From contig JAJYMR010000242.1 in assembly GCA_021786815.1 (NCBI GenBank), positions 1-11,854 on the forward strand: a DNA stretch of 11,854 bases. Direction: 5' to 3'. This document shows, one piece after another, positions 1 through 5,823 of this stretch. The notes under the pieces were generated by a model. That model was not told the origin of the DNA, did not search any database, and worked only from the letters and a program-made list of their open reading frames with translations. The stretch's first letter is position 1; each line of letters opens with the position of its first letter. The translations under genes and the position numbers were made by a program. The DNA is from Deltaproteobacteria bacterium. Its GTDB lineage: Bacteria; Desulfobacterota; Binatia; Binatales; Binataceae.

Positions 1-611
1 ATCTGCCCCGACGTCTTCTCGAACTGCTCAACTCGCGCGCGCTTTCGCTGCTCGGAAACTCGCGCGGCCTGATGCGTGGCGGCTTCAGGATGCTCGACAT
101 GGCGGCGCGCGCGGTGCTCGCCGCGTTCGACCGGGTCACCGGGCTCCATCTGCTCGCCGACGTACAATCATTCGTCACGAGTTTCGAGGGAATGTATGCC
201 GGATTTGCCGAACGCGCCGAAATCGCCGGGCAACTGCTGCGCGCGCCGGAAACGATGGTGGTGCTGGTCACGGCGCCCGAATCGGAGCGGCTTAAACAGA
301 CGCGCGAGTTCGCGCTGGCGCTTAAGGAATCGGGCCTCGGTGTGGATGCGCTGATCGTGAACCGGGTGATGCCGCGGTTGCCGGACGCCGCGGAAATCAG
401 GCGCGCCCCGGTCGGCGCGGCCCTCAAGCGTAAGCTCGCTCAAAACCTGAGAGATTTTTCGGCCCTCAAGCAGCGCGAGCAGCGCGCGCTTGAGGAGTTG
501 AAGACCGAGCTTTCATCGGGGGTGCGGATAATGGTTACACCCGATCTGGGGCGTGAACCGCGCTCGCTTTCGGATCTCGTCGAGATCGCGCGCCGGCTTG
601 AAACGGCGTAA
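1..611 (+). CDS. ArsA/GET3-family ATPase, C-terminal part (5' end outside window)
   Basis: The frame is open from base 3, at the window edge, to the TAA at 609-611, giving 202 visible residues, so the start codon and P-loop lie upstream. The visible part opens with a segment rich in Leu and Arg (PRRLLELLNSRAL) and continues through a region ending GLHLLADVQSFV, FEGMYAGFAERA, then VLVTAPESERLKQT and ALIVNRVMPRLP. These are hallmarks of the C-terminal half of ArsA-like soluble ATPases: the VTAPE strand and the VNR strand belong to the P-loop NTPase fold. Family members couple ATP hydrolysis to arsenite transport or tail-anchored protein targeting, but bacterial members without ArsB nearby have no assigned role. 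The ATG at 72 is internal, because homology-like sequence continues upstream of it. The gene converges on the next one with a 15-bp gap. The family call is firm; the specific function is unknown. Confidence 0.85.
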   Translation, partial: LPRRLLELLNSRALSLLGNSRGLMRGGFRMLDMAARAVLAAFDRVTGLHLLADVQSFVTSFEGMYAGFAERAEIAGQLLRAPETMVVLVTAPESERLKQTREFALALKESGLGVDALIVNRVMPRLPDAAEIRRAPVGAALKRKLAQNLRDFSALKQREQRALEELKTELSSGVRIMVTPDLGREPRSLSDLVEIARRLETA

Positions 612-626
612 CGGCGCCTCGAACCG

Positions 627-944
627 CTATTCGGCGGTGCCGGCTCCGCGACGCGACCCGCCGCGCCTGGGCGCGGCCTTGGCCTTGGGCGGGCCCGCGG
701 CAACGAGCCGGTCCACCTTGATGCTAAGATTCAGGAGCTGGCTGCTAAGATGGTCGATTCGGGCCTTGAGCTCGCGAACGTCCTTCTTGGAGGGGATATT
801 GACGAAGTCGAGCACCGTCTCGACGTTGCGGTCGAAAACGCGCTTGTTCTCCATGAAGCGCTCGCCCGCCCGGGCCATCCCCTTGCGCAGGCGCTCGCTG
901 CTCATGACCTCGTTGAAGAAGCTCGTGATTCCCTCTTCGCTCAT
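627..944 (-). CDS. Small phasin-like coiled-coil protein
   Basis: A 105-residue, highly charged, helical protein. Residues about 8-48 form an amphipathic helix. Residues 46-52 (DFVNIPS) are followed by KKDVRELKARIDHL and a further heptad-like stretch to about residue 80, then a basic Ala/Pro/Arg/Gly tail (82-105). The 'NIPSKKDV..L..RID.L' pattern resembles the C-terminal oligomerisation segment of PHA-granule-associated proteins (phasin/PhaF-like); this is pattern similarity, not proof. The frame can also start at ATG 989 (15 extra residues). I prefer 944 because those 15 codons have clearly lower third-position GC than the rest, and because a TATAGT box at 997-1002 would give a normal leader of about 45 nt. 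With the 989 start the mRNA would be almost leaderless. Neither start has a strong Shine-Dalgarno. No PHA synthase gene is visible nearby, so the role is open. Confidence 0.72.
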   Translation of the reverse strand: MSEEGITSFFNEVMSSERLRKGMARAGERFMENKRVFDRNVETVLDFVNIPSKKDVRELKARIDHLSSQLLNLSIKVDRLVAAGPPKAKAAPRRGGSRRGAGTAE

Positions 945-996
945 GTGCCTGAGCTTTGAAGCCAGGCTACCCGCTTCGCGTCGTGGCATGGTTCAA

Positions 997-1008
997 ACTA
1001 TATATATT
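997..1008. promoter_or_regulatory. Shared AT-rich -10 region between divergent genes
   Basis: The run ACTATATATATT stands out in GC-rich surroundings. Read on the minus strand it gives TATAGT (1002 to 997); read on the plus strand it gives TATATT (1003-1008). Either could be a sigma-70-type -10 box, for the coiled-coil gene (-) and the small membrane protein gene (+, ATG 1025). No convincing -35 box is seen on either strand, so this rests on position and composition only. Confidence 0.4.
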
Positions 1009-1024
1009 TGGCGCTGTTGAAACC

Positions 1025-1315
1025 ATGAATACGCTGGCAACGGTACTGGGCTTCGCGTCGGGCTTCGCCCTAATGGGCTACCATCAGCCGCCGCTCAACC
1101 TGCTCGCGACTTCGCTCGTGATCGACGCGACGCTCGCGCCGCTGACCGCGATCATCGCTTCGCGCCACGGCCGTTCGGGCGCGCTGTGGGCCGTGCTCGG
1201 CTTTGCCTTCGGGATGTGGGCGCTTGCCGCCATCCTCATCCTGACCCGCCGGCCCGAACCGCCCTATTCTTCGCCGCAGCATCGCTCGTCGCCGCCGCCT
1301 TCCGATGCCGCCTGA
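1025..1315 (+). CDS. Small predicted inner-membrane protein, hypothetical
   Basis: A 96-residue protein starting at ATG 1025. Two clear hydrophobic segments (about residues 24-45 and 53-73) and a weaker one at the N terminus (5-19) suggest two or three membrane helices. A charged loop (SRHGRSG, 46-52) sits between the two main segments, and a polar Pro/Ser-rich tail (77-96) follows. I do not recognise the family. The frame can be extended upstream to a TTG at 956, but that would run through the divergent promoter region and the neighbouring gene's 5' end, so ATG 1025 is preferred. No good Shine-Dalgarno is present. Its last 80 bp overlap, antisense, the 3' end of the alpha/beta hydrolase gene, and both products have low-complexity tails there. 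The hydrophobic pattern supports a real gene, but the call is only moderate. Confidence 0.6.
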   Translation: MNTLATVLGFASGFALMGYHQPPLNLLATSLVIDATLAPLTAIIASRHGRSGALWAVLGFAFGMWALAAILILTRRPEPPYSSPQHRSSPPPSDAA

Positions 1316-2435
1316 GCCATCCGAGCACGGGCGCGTAAACTTTCGCTTCCGCCTCGGTCCCGCAAAGCACGTCCAGATGGCCCCATCCGGGGAAATTCGT
1401 CACGGTCACGTCGCGACTTCCGGTCGAATGCGCCGACTCTGCGACCATCGCGGGCCATCCTGGCGCGATATTGCTGCTGCTGAACGCGATAACCGGGATA
1501 TGCGACGCGCCAAGGCGGCTTAGTCGCGCAGGTGCGAACGGGTTTTCGGTATCCTGCACGGCGGGCCAGTAGCGATCATAGGTCGCGAGCACCCTCGCAA
1601 GCACCCCGACCTTGGAAAATCCTCCCATCGGATTCGCAAGTCCGCCGTGCCCGCCGAAACCGGCAGAGTAATACAGCACGTGTTCGAGATTCTCACGCGC
1701 GGTCTTGAATTTCGCGATCGGTGCGGGACCGTCGGGATTATGGATCACGCGCTCGATAAGCGCTTCCCGTTTTTCCCACGTCAGATGACGCCCGCCGAGG
1801 TCGTCGGCGTAGCGATGCGGCGCCGGGCGCGACGGCCGGCGCGGAATGAAACCGTCGAGCGCGATCAGTCCCTCGACTCGCTCCGGGTACATCGCGGCGA
1901 ACAGATATCCGAACTCAACGCCGCGGCTGAAACCGGCAAGAAACAGCTTTCGATGGCCGGTTTCGCGCCGGATGAAGTCCGAAGCCGCGGCGATATCCGA
2001 GACGAAAAGCTCGCACGTCCATCCCCGAAGCTCCGACAGCGCGGCCATCGGCGTATCCGGCGCGATGAAGTGCGTGCGATAGTCCATCGTCCACACGTCG
2101 ATTCCGTGCGCCGCTAGATAGAGCGGAAACGAGTAGCGCGACTCGTCCGGTGCGATCTCGCCGTTCATGTTTGTGCCCGGAAGATACAGCACCGTGATCT
2201 CGGGATGATGCGGCGCGGCCGCGCCAAGATAGAGATGATGAAGCCCGATTCGGTCGAAGGGCGACGGCCCGCGTATCGCAACGAAGTCCGCGTCATGAAC
2301 GCCGGGCGCACGCGCGAAATCGCGCGGCTTTCCAAGCTCGGAAAATCCCGAAGCCCGCACCGGCGCGGCCCAAAGCGCCGCCACGAGCGCAAGCGCTATC
2401 AGTCGTCCCACGGGTGAAGTGTCTTTGCGCCGCAT
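1236..2435 (-). CDS. Secreted alpha/beta-hydrolase (lipase/esterase-like)
   Basis: A 399-residue protein. Residues 1-28 look like a Sec signal peptide: a basic start, the hydrophobic run LIALALVAALWAA, and an Ala-x-Ala-like site at about VRA-S. An alpha/beta-hydrolase core follows: a strand and oxyanion-like turn VLYLPGTN (82-89), GIDVWTMDYR (111-120), and the nucleophile elbow GFSRG (168-172) with Ser170 as likely nucleophile. Near the end, FPGWGHLDVLCG (348-359) supplies the catalytic His353. The usual acid after the late strand (IPVIAFSSSN, 313-322) is not an Asp or Glu; Asp194 after GLIAL is an alternative. The tail after about residue 378 is Ala-rich and probably unstructured. The ATG at 2435 has only a weak Shine-Dalgarno-like CAGGT. 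The product probably acts on an ester or lipid in the periplasm or outside the cell; the substrate is unknown. It is divergent from the LLM operon. Confidence 0.82.
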   Translation of the reverse strand: MRRKDTSPVGRLIALALVAALWAAPVRASGFSELGKPRDFARAPGVHDADFVAIRGPSPFDRIGLHHLYLGAAAPHHPEITVLYLPGTNMNGEIAPDESRYSFPLYLAAHGIDVWTMDYRTHFIAPDTPMAALSELRGWTCELFVSDIAAASDFIRRETGHRKLFLAGFSRGVEFGYLFAAMYPERVEGLIALDGFIPRRPSRPAPHRYADDLGGRHLTWEKREALIERVIHNPDGPAPIAKFKTARENLEHVLYYSAGFGGHGGLANPMGGFSKVGVLARVLATYDRYWPAVQDTENPFAPARLSRLGASHIPVIAFSSSNIAPGWPAMVAESAHSTGSRDVTVTNFPGWGHLDVLCGTEAEAKVYAPVLGWLRRHRKAAATSDAAAKNRAVRAGGSG

Positions 2436-2614
2436 GAACCCGATTACCTGTCGAGGTGCGCGATACGTAGGCCGGCCCGGCGCATCCCAGGACGCTCGGC
2501 CGGCGCGGAACTTATATCATGCGTTGAGCGAAGCACGTATCGGCGGTTGACCATGCCTCGCGCGCCGTGCGAAACAGGTTCCTTCGGACCCCATCCGCAA
2601 ACGGGAGACTATTG
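2436..2614. promoter_or_regulatory. Divergent intergenic region, no clear promoter
   Basis: This 179-bp gap separates the hydrolase (-) and LLM (+) start codons, so promoters for both are expected here. The only AT-rich core is CTTATATCATG at 2511-2521. On the minus strand it offers TATAAG as a possible -10 with a leader of about 75 nt. A TTGACC at 2547-2552 on the plus strand lacks a matching -10. An 8-bp inverted repeat (CGATACGT at 2461-2468, ACGTATCG at 2535-2542) flanks the AT core. Functional assignment of any of these is weak. Confidence 0.35.
2603..2607 (+). promoter_or_regulatory. Ribosome binding site fixing the LLM start
   Basis: GGGAG lies 7 nt upstream of ATG 2615. It selects this start over the in-frame GTG at 2567, whose extra 16 residues do not look like the beginning of a luciferase-like protein. 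Confidence 0.75.
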
Positions 2615-3535
2615 ATGAGCACAAAGATTGAATTTGCGGTGTTTTCGCCGCAGATCGGGCTTTCTCCCAAGGCGTTGCTGGAGCGCGCAACGCTGTGCGA
2701 GAAGCTCGGCTATCATTCGCTCTGGCTCGTGGACCATTTCTGGCAGCGCGGGATGCCGGATATCGATTGTCCCGAAGCGCTCACGATGATGAGCGCAATC
2801 GCGGCGCGCACCGAAAAAATCCGCATCGGGACGCTGGTGCTCTGCAACTCCTACCGAAACCCCGCGCTGCTCGCCAAATCGCTCACCACGCTCGACCATA
2901 TAAGCGGCGGACGGCTTGAAGTCGGGATGGGCGCCGGATGGATGGACGAGGAGTACCGCGGCTACGGCTACGAGTTTCCGCCGATGGGCGTTCGGCTGAA
3001 GCAGCTTGAAGAGGGGCTCCAGATCCTCAAGCTCATGTTCACCGAGAAGCGCGCCTCGTTCAAAGGACGCTACTATTCTATCGACGACGCGCCCAACAAT
3101 CCCAAACCCGTCCAGCGGCCCCATCCGCCGATCACGATCGGCGGCAGCGGAGAGAAAGTGATGCTCCGTCTGGTCGCAAAATACGCCGACCGCTGGAACT
3201 GCCCCGCCGGCTACGACAGCTTCGAGCACAAACTCGGCGTGCTCAAGGAGCATTGCAAGGCTGTCGGGCGCAACCCGTCGGAAATCAACGTGTCCGAGCA
3301 GCTCCTGGTGTGCATCGGCAGGACCGACGCCGAAGTCGAGCAGAAGTGGAAAATGGCCGAGCGGCTCAAGCCGTTTTCGATAACCGGCATCAAGGGCACG
3401 CCGAAGCAGCTCGTCGAGCAGTTGAATAAACGGGTCGCGATGGGTGTCACGTTCTTCACCGTCTTCTTCAGCGATTTCGCTCCGCCCGATACGCTGGAGC
3501 TGTTCGCAGGCGAGGTTGCGTCCGCGTTCAAGTAA
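2615..3535 (+). CDS. LLM-class (luciferase-like, probably F420-dependent) oxidoreductase
   Basis: A 306-residue TIM-barrel flavin or F420 oxidoreductase of the bacterial luciferase-like superfamily. Diagnostic pieces in order: strand 1 KIEFAVFSPQIG (4-15); GYHSLWLVDHF (32-42); IGTLVLCNSYRNPALLAK (71-88); DHISGGRLEVGMGAGW (94-109); and the late signature KPVQRPHPPITIGGSGE (164-180). TIGFAM-type F420 subgroups share this layout at about 300 residues. Such enzymes use F420 or FMN for hydride transfer or monooxygenation of varied substrates; the cofactor cannot be decided from sequence reading alone. The start is set by GGGAG at 2603-2607. It is the first gene of a probable five-gene operon; the MCE lipoprotein starts 21 bp after its stop. 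Given the company of a phosphotransferase and an SDR, a catabolic oxidation role is likely, but the substrate is unknown. Confidence 0.9.
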   Translation: MSTKIEFAVFSPQIGLSPKALLERATLCEKLGYHSLWLVDHFWQRGMPDIDCPEALTMMSAIAARTEKIRIGTLVLCNSYRNPALLAKSLTTLDHISGGRLEVGMGAGWMDEEYRGYGYEFPPMGVRLKQLEEGLQILKLMFTEKRASFKGRYYSIDDAPNNPKPVQRPHPPITIGGSGEKVMLRLVAKYADRWNCPAGYDSFEHKLGVLKEHCKAVGRNPSEINVSEQLLVCIGRTDAEVEQKWKMAERLKPFSITGIKGTPKQLVEQLNKRVAMGVTFFTVFFSDFAPPDTLELFAGEVASAFK

Positions 3536-3556
3536 TCCGCGGACAGTCGCGTCACG

Positions 3557-4291
3557 ATGCACTCGCGAATCGGCAGAAGAGCGCTTTTCGCACTCGCGGC
3601 GTTGATCGCCGTAACGCTCGGCGCGTGCAGCAATGCGGTTCATTTCACGACCGAGCTCGACGCGCCGGGCAGCCTCGCACCGGGCAATCCTGTCACCTAC
3701 CAAAGTACCCAAATCGGCAAGGTGACAAGCGTCAGTCCCGCTCCGCTCGGAGGTTCTGAAGTCGGATTCGACGTGCAAAAGGCGAACGCCGACCATGTGC
3801 ATCAGGATTCGCTCGTCGTGCTCCAGAGCACGAGCGACACGGCGTGGCTCGATCTGCGCAACCCAAACGCTTTCAGTCCCGTCGCTCCATCGGGTTCGCA
3901 TATCCAGGGCGCCGATTCGGAAGCACAGGCGCACATGATGCTCGCAAGCCGCGGGCTCGGCGCGCTGCTCGGCGGACTTGCGCAGATGCTCGGCTCGACG
4001 GGTCCGGCGGGCGCGTCCGCCACGGGGCTGTCGGGGCTCGACGCACTCACGCGCGAGTTGGCTGCGATGCGGCAGAATCTCGCGGCAAACGCCTCGCCCA
4101 ACCAGGCTGCCACGCGCGCCGAACTCGCTCGTCTTGTTGCGCAGAGCCAGGCGTTCGAGCAGGAACTCATCCGCCAGGGCAAAACCGCCGAGGCTCAGCG
4201 CCTGCGCCATGAGATCGAAGGCCTGACGCGCTCGCTCACTCCGCCGCCGAGTTCATCAGGCACGCTCGTTACTCCAAAGGTCTATCCTTGA
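3557..4291 (+). CDS. MCE/MlaD-domain lipoprotein
   Basis: A 244-residue exported lipoprotein. Residues 1-23 form a signal peptide with a basic N terminus, a hydrophobic core and the lipobox L21-G22-A23-C24. Ser at +2 argues against inner-membrane retention by the E. coli rule. Residues about 28-102 look like an MCE domain: VHFTTELDAPGSLAPGNPVTY, then STQIGKVTSVSP and FDVQKANADHVHQDS, matching the 'L..G..V...G..VG.V..I' pattern of MlaD/Mce proteins. A Gly/Ala-rich linker (about 132-160) follows, then amphipathic helices with coiled-coil potential (160-228) and a Pro/Ser tail. MCE proteins carry lipids or hydrophobic substrates between membranes with an MlaE-type permease and MlaF-type ATPase; neither gene is visible here. 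The start ATG 3557 has only a weak GGACAG upstream. It lies in an operon, 17 bp before the phosphotransferase, which suggests uptake of a hydrophobic substrate for the adjacent enzymes. MCE assignment is by pattern and fairly confident. Confidence 0.75.
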   Translation: MHSRIGRRALFALAALIAVTLGACSNAVHFTTELDAPGSLAPGNPVTYQSTQIGKVTSVSPAPLGGSEVGFDVQKANADHVHQDSLVVLQSTSDTAWLDLRNPNAFSPVAPSGSHIQGADSEAQAHMMLASRGLGALLGGLAQMLGSTGPAGASATGLSGLDALTRELAAMRQNLAANASPNQAATRAELARLVAQSQAFEQELIRQGKTAEAQRLRHEIEGLTRSLTPPPSSSGTLVTPKVYP

Positions 4292-4308
4292 CGCCGCCAT
4301 AAGAGCGT

Positions 4309-5316
4309 ATGGATACACGAAGACTCACCGACTATCTGAAACGCAAAATGCCAGAAACGCGCGAGCTTGGTGTGACCGACCTCAAGCGCATCTCGGGCGG
4401 CTCCTCGCGCGAGACTTATTCGTTCGACCTCGAATGGAGCGAGGACGGCGAGCGCCATTCGCGCCCGCTTATCGGGCGGCGCGATCCGACTGGCGGCCTG
4501 CTCAAGACCGAGCGCGAGCGCGAGTTCCGCGTGCTGGACGCGATGTTCCGCGCGGGGATCAAGGTTCCCGAACCGCTTTTCCTGGAACTCGACCCGTCCG
4601 TGATGGACCGGCCGTTCTTCGTCATGCATCGCGCGTCGGGGCGCGTCTCGATGGGCGCGTTTCCCGCTGAAGAGCCGGTCGAGCTTCGCGAGCGCGTTGC
4701 CGACCATTTCCTTACCGAATTGGTCCGCCTCCAGTCGCTCGATTGGCGCGCGCTCGGGCTTGAATTCCTCGGCGTTCCCGAAGGGTTGGACGCGCCGGCG
4801 CGTATCCAGGCGGCGCACTGGTCCGAGATCTACGAACGCGATCGGATGGGCGAGCATTATCCGATTCTCGACGCGGCCTTCGCGTGGCTCAAGGCAAACC
4901 CTGTCGTCGCCGACCGCATCACCGTCGTCCACGGCGACTATCGCTCGGGCAACTATCTCTACGACGACGAGAGCGGAATCGTCGCGATGCTCGATTGGGA
5001 GATGACCCATCTGGGCGATCCGATGGAGGATCTCGGATGGGCCGCGATGCTTTTCTGGGGACGCGGCGAACTCGCGGCCGGCCTGATGGAGCGCGAGGCG
5101 TTCTACCGGCTTTACGAGGAGAAGAGCGCGACGCGAATCGACCGCAAGCGCCTGTTCTTTTACCAAGTGCTCGGCAACGCCAAGATGGCGGTCATCTGCC
5201 TGACCGGGATGTGCGATTTCACGCAGGGGCGCACCTCGGACGCGGTGATGCCGTTCCTGCAGGTGCTGCTGCCGGCGCTGCTCGAAGACCTCGCGAATCA
5301 GCTCGAACTCGTTTGA
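4309..5316 (+). CDS. APH-fold phosphotransferase, ACAD10/LvaA-like
   Basis: A 335-residue protein of the aminoglycoside-phosphotransferase/choline-kinase fold. A glycine-rich ISGGSSRETYSF (28-39) forms the nucleotide loop. PLIGRRDP (53-60) occupies the strand that usually holds the ATP-contacting Lys, here Arg-Arg. The Brenner motif VVHGDYRSGNYL (206-217) supplies catalytic Asp210 and Asn215. The metal-binding MLDWEMTHLGDP (227-238) replaces kinase DFG and is followed by EDLGWA. The combination with GLLKTEREREFRVL and the LDWE motif is typical of the branch found in ACAD10/ACAD11 and in Pseudomonas LvaA, which phosphorylate hydroxyacyl-CoAs, rather than of antibiotic-resistance enzymes. That subfamily call is from memory of motifs. 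ATG 4309 has a close AAGAG upstream and lies 17 bp after the MCE gene; the next gene begins 13 bp after its stop. Substrate is unknown. Confidence 0.85.
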   Translation: MDTRRLTDYLKRKMPETRELGVTDLKRISGGSSRETYSFDLEWSEDGERHSRPLIGRRDPTGGLLKTEREREFRVLDAMFRAGIKVPEPLFLELDPSVMDRPFFVMHRASGRVSMGAFPAEEPVELRERVADHFLTELVRLQSLDWRALGLEFLGVPEGLDAPARIQAAHWSEIYERDRMGEHYPILDAAFAWLKANPVVADRITVVHGDYRSGNYLYDDESGIVAMLDWEMTHLGDPMEDLGWAAMLFWGRGELAAGLMEREAFYRLYEEKSATRIDRKRLFFYQVLGNAKMAVICLTGMCDFTQGRTSDAVMPFLQVLLPALLEDLANQLELV

Positions 5317-5329
5317 GGATTGAGACCCG

Positions 5330-5782
5330 ATGCTCAGGCCAACGCTAAAGGAAATGCTCGGCGGGATGCAGCGGACCATCCTGGAAACGCTGATCCCCGA
5401 ACTAAGTTCGCCCTACGCACAGTCGCAGGCGACGACCACGGTCGGGATGCTCACGATTCTTACGAACTGGCTCGACGCGATTCCCGCTTACGACGCGGCC
5501 GAAGTCGCCGACCTGAAGGAGACGTTCAATTTCCTGCACACGCTGGTTGATAGCGAGGCTATCCAGGCCGCCGGCCTCAGGGAGACGGTCGCGCGCGCAT
5601 TCGACGCCGCCAATTTCGTTCCGCCCGACCGGCGCGCGATGGAATCGGCGATGGGCGAGATGGCGACCGCGCTTGTGCTGAAACGGCTTGCCGGACCGGG
5701 CGCGGAGATGGTCCGCGGCTACATGCGGCGCCATCTGGAGCGCATGCGCACGCTCGGCGGCGGCATGATTCCCGGCGCCTGA
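5330..5782 (+). CDS. Small helical protein of unknown function, phosphotransferase partner candidate
   Basis: A 150-residue protein with no signal peptide or membrane segment. It appears almost all alpha-helical: an N-terminal helix LKEMLGGMQRTILETLIPEL (6-25); QATTTVGMLTILTNWLDAIP (33-52); ADLKETFNFLHTLVD (60-74); and a C-terminal helix pair about 101-140 rich in Arg, Glu and Met, ending in a Gly-rich tail. I do not recognise a named domain. It begins 13 bp after the phosphotransferase stop and 41 bp before the SDR, so translation is probably coupled to the phosphotransferase. By position it matches lvaB, a small hypothetical protein required for LvaA activity in Pseudomonas putida; sequence similarity to LvaB could not be tested here. 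The start ATG 5330 has a TTGAGA-like element just upstream. Confidence 0.75.
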   Translation: MLRPTLKEMLGGMQRTILETLIPELSSPYAQSQATTTVGMLTILTNWLDAIPAYDAAEVADLKETFNFLHTLVDSEAIQAAGLRETVARAFDAANFVPPDRRAMESAMGEMATALVLKRLAGPGAEMVRGYMRRHLERMRTLGGGMIPGA

Positions 5783-5823
5783 CGCCAGGCGACGGCGGCG
5801 CCGCCAATGCGAAAGCAATTCTG

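Noticed and set aside
956..1024. Upstream extension of the small membrane protein to a TTG start
   Set aside because: It would read through the AT-rich divergent promoter and the neighbour's 5' end; ATG 1025 gives a compact membrane protein.
2609..4210. 533-residue open frame on the minus strand
   Set aside because: It lies antisense to the LLM and MCE genes, is rich in Arg/Glu/His low-complexity sequence, shows no fold motif, and has no ribosome site. It is a GC-driven shadow frame.
4309..5316. Aminoglycoside resistance gene
   Set aside because: The fold is shared with antibiotic kinases, but the motif spacing and the neighbourhood fit the acyl-CoA-type phosphotransferase branch, so resistance is not supported.
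4282..5379. 365-residue open frame on the minus strand
   Set aside because: It is antisense to the whole phosphotransferase gene, which has clear catalytic motifs. Its translation is a composition-biased mirror with no recognisable domain.
5794..5805. 12-bp perfect palindrome GGCGGCGCCGCC between the helical protein and SDR genes
   Set aside because: All G/C, in a GC-rich genome, with no following T-run; it is likely compositional and not a terminator or operator.
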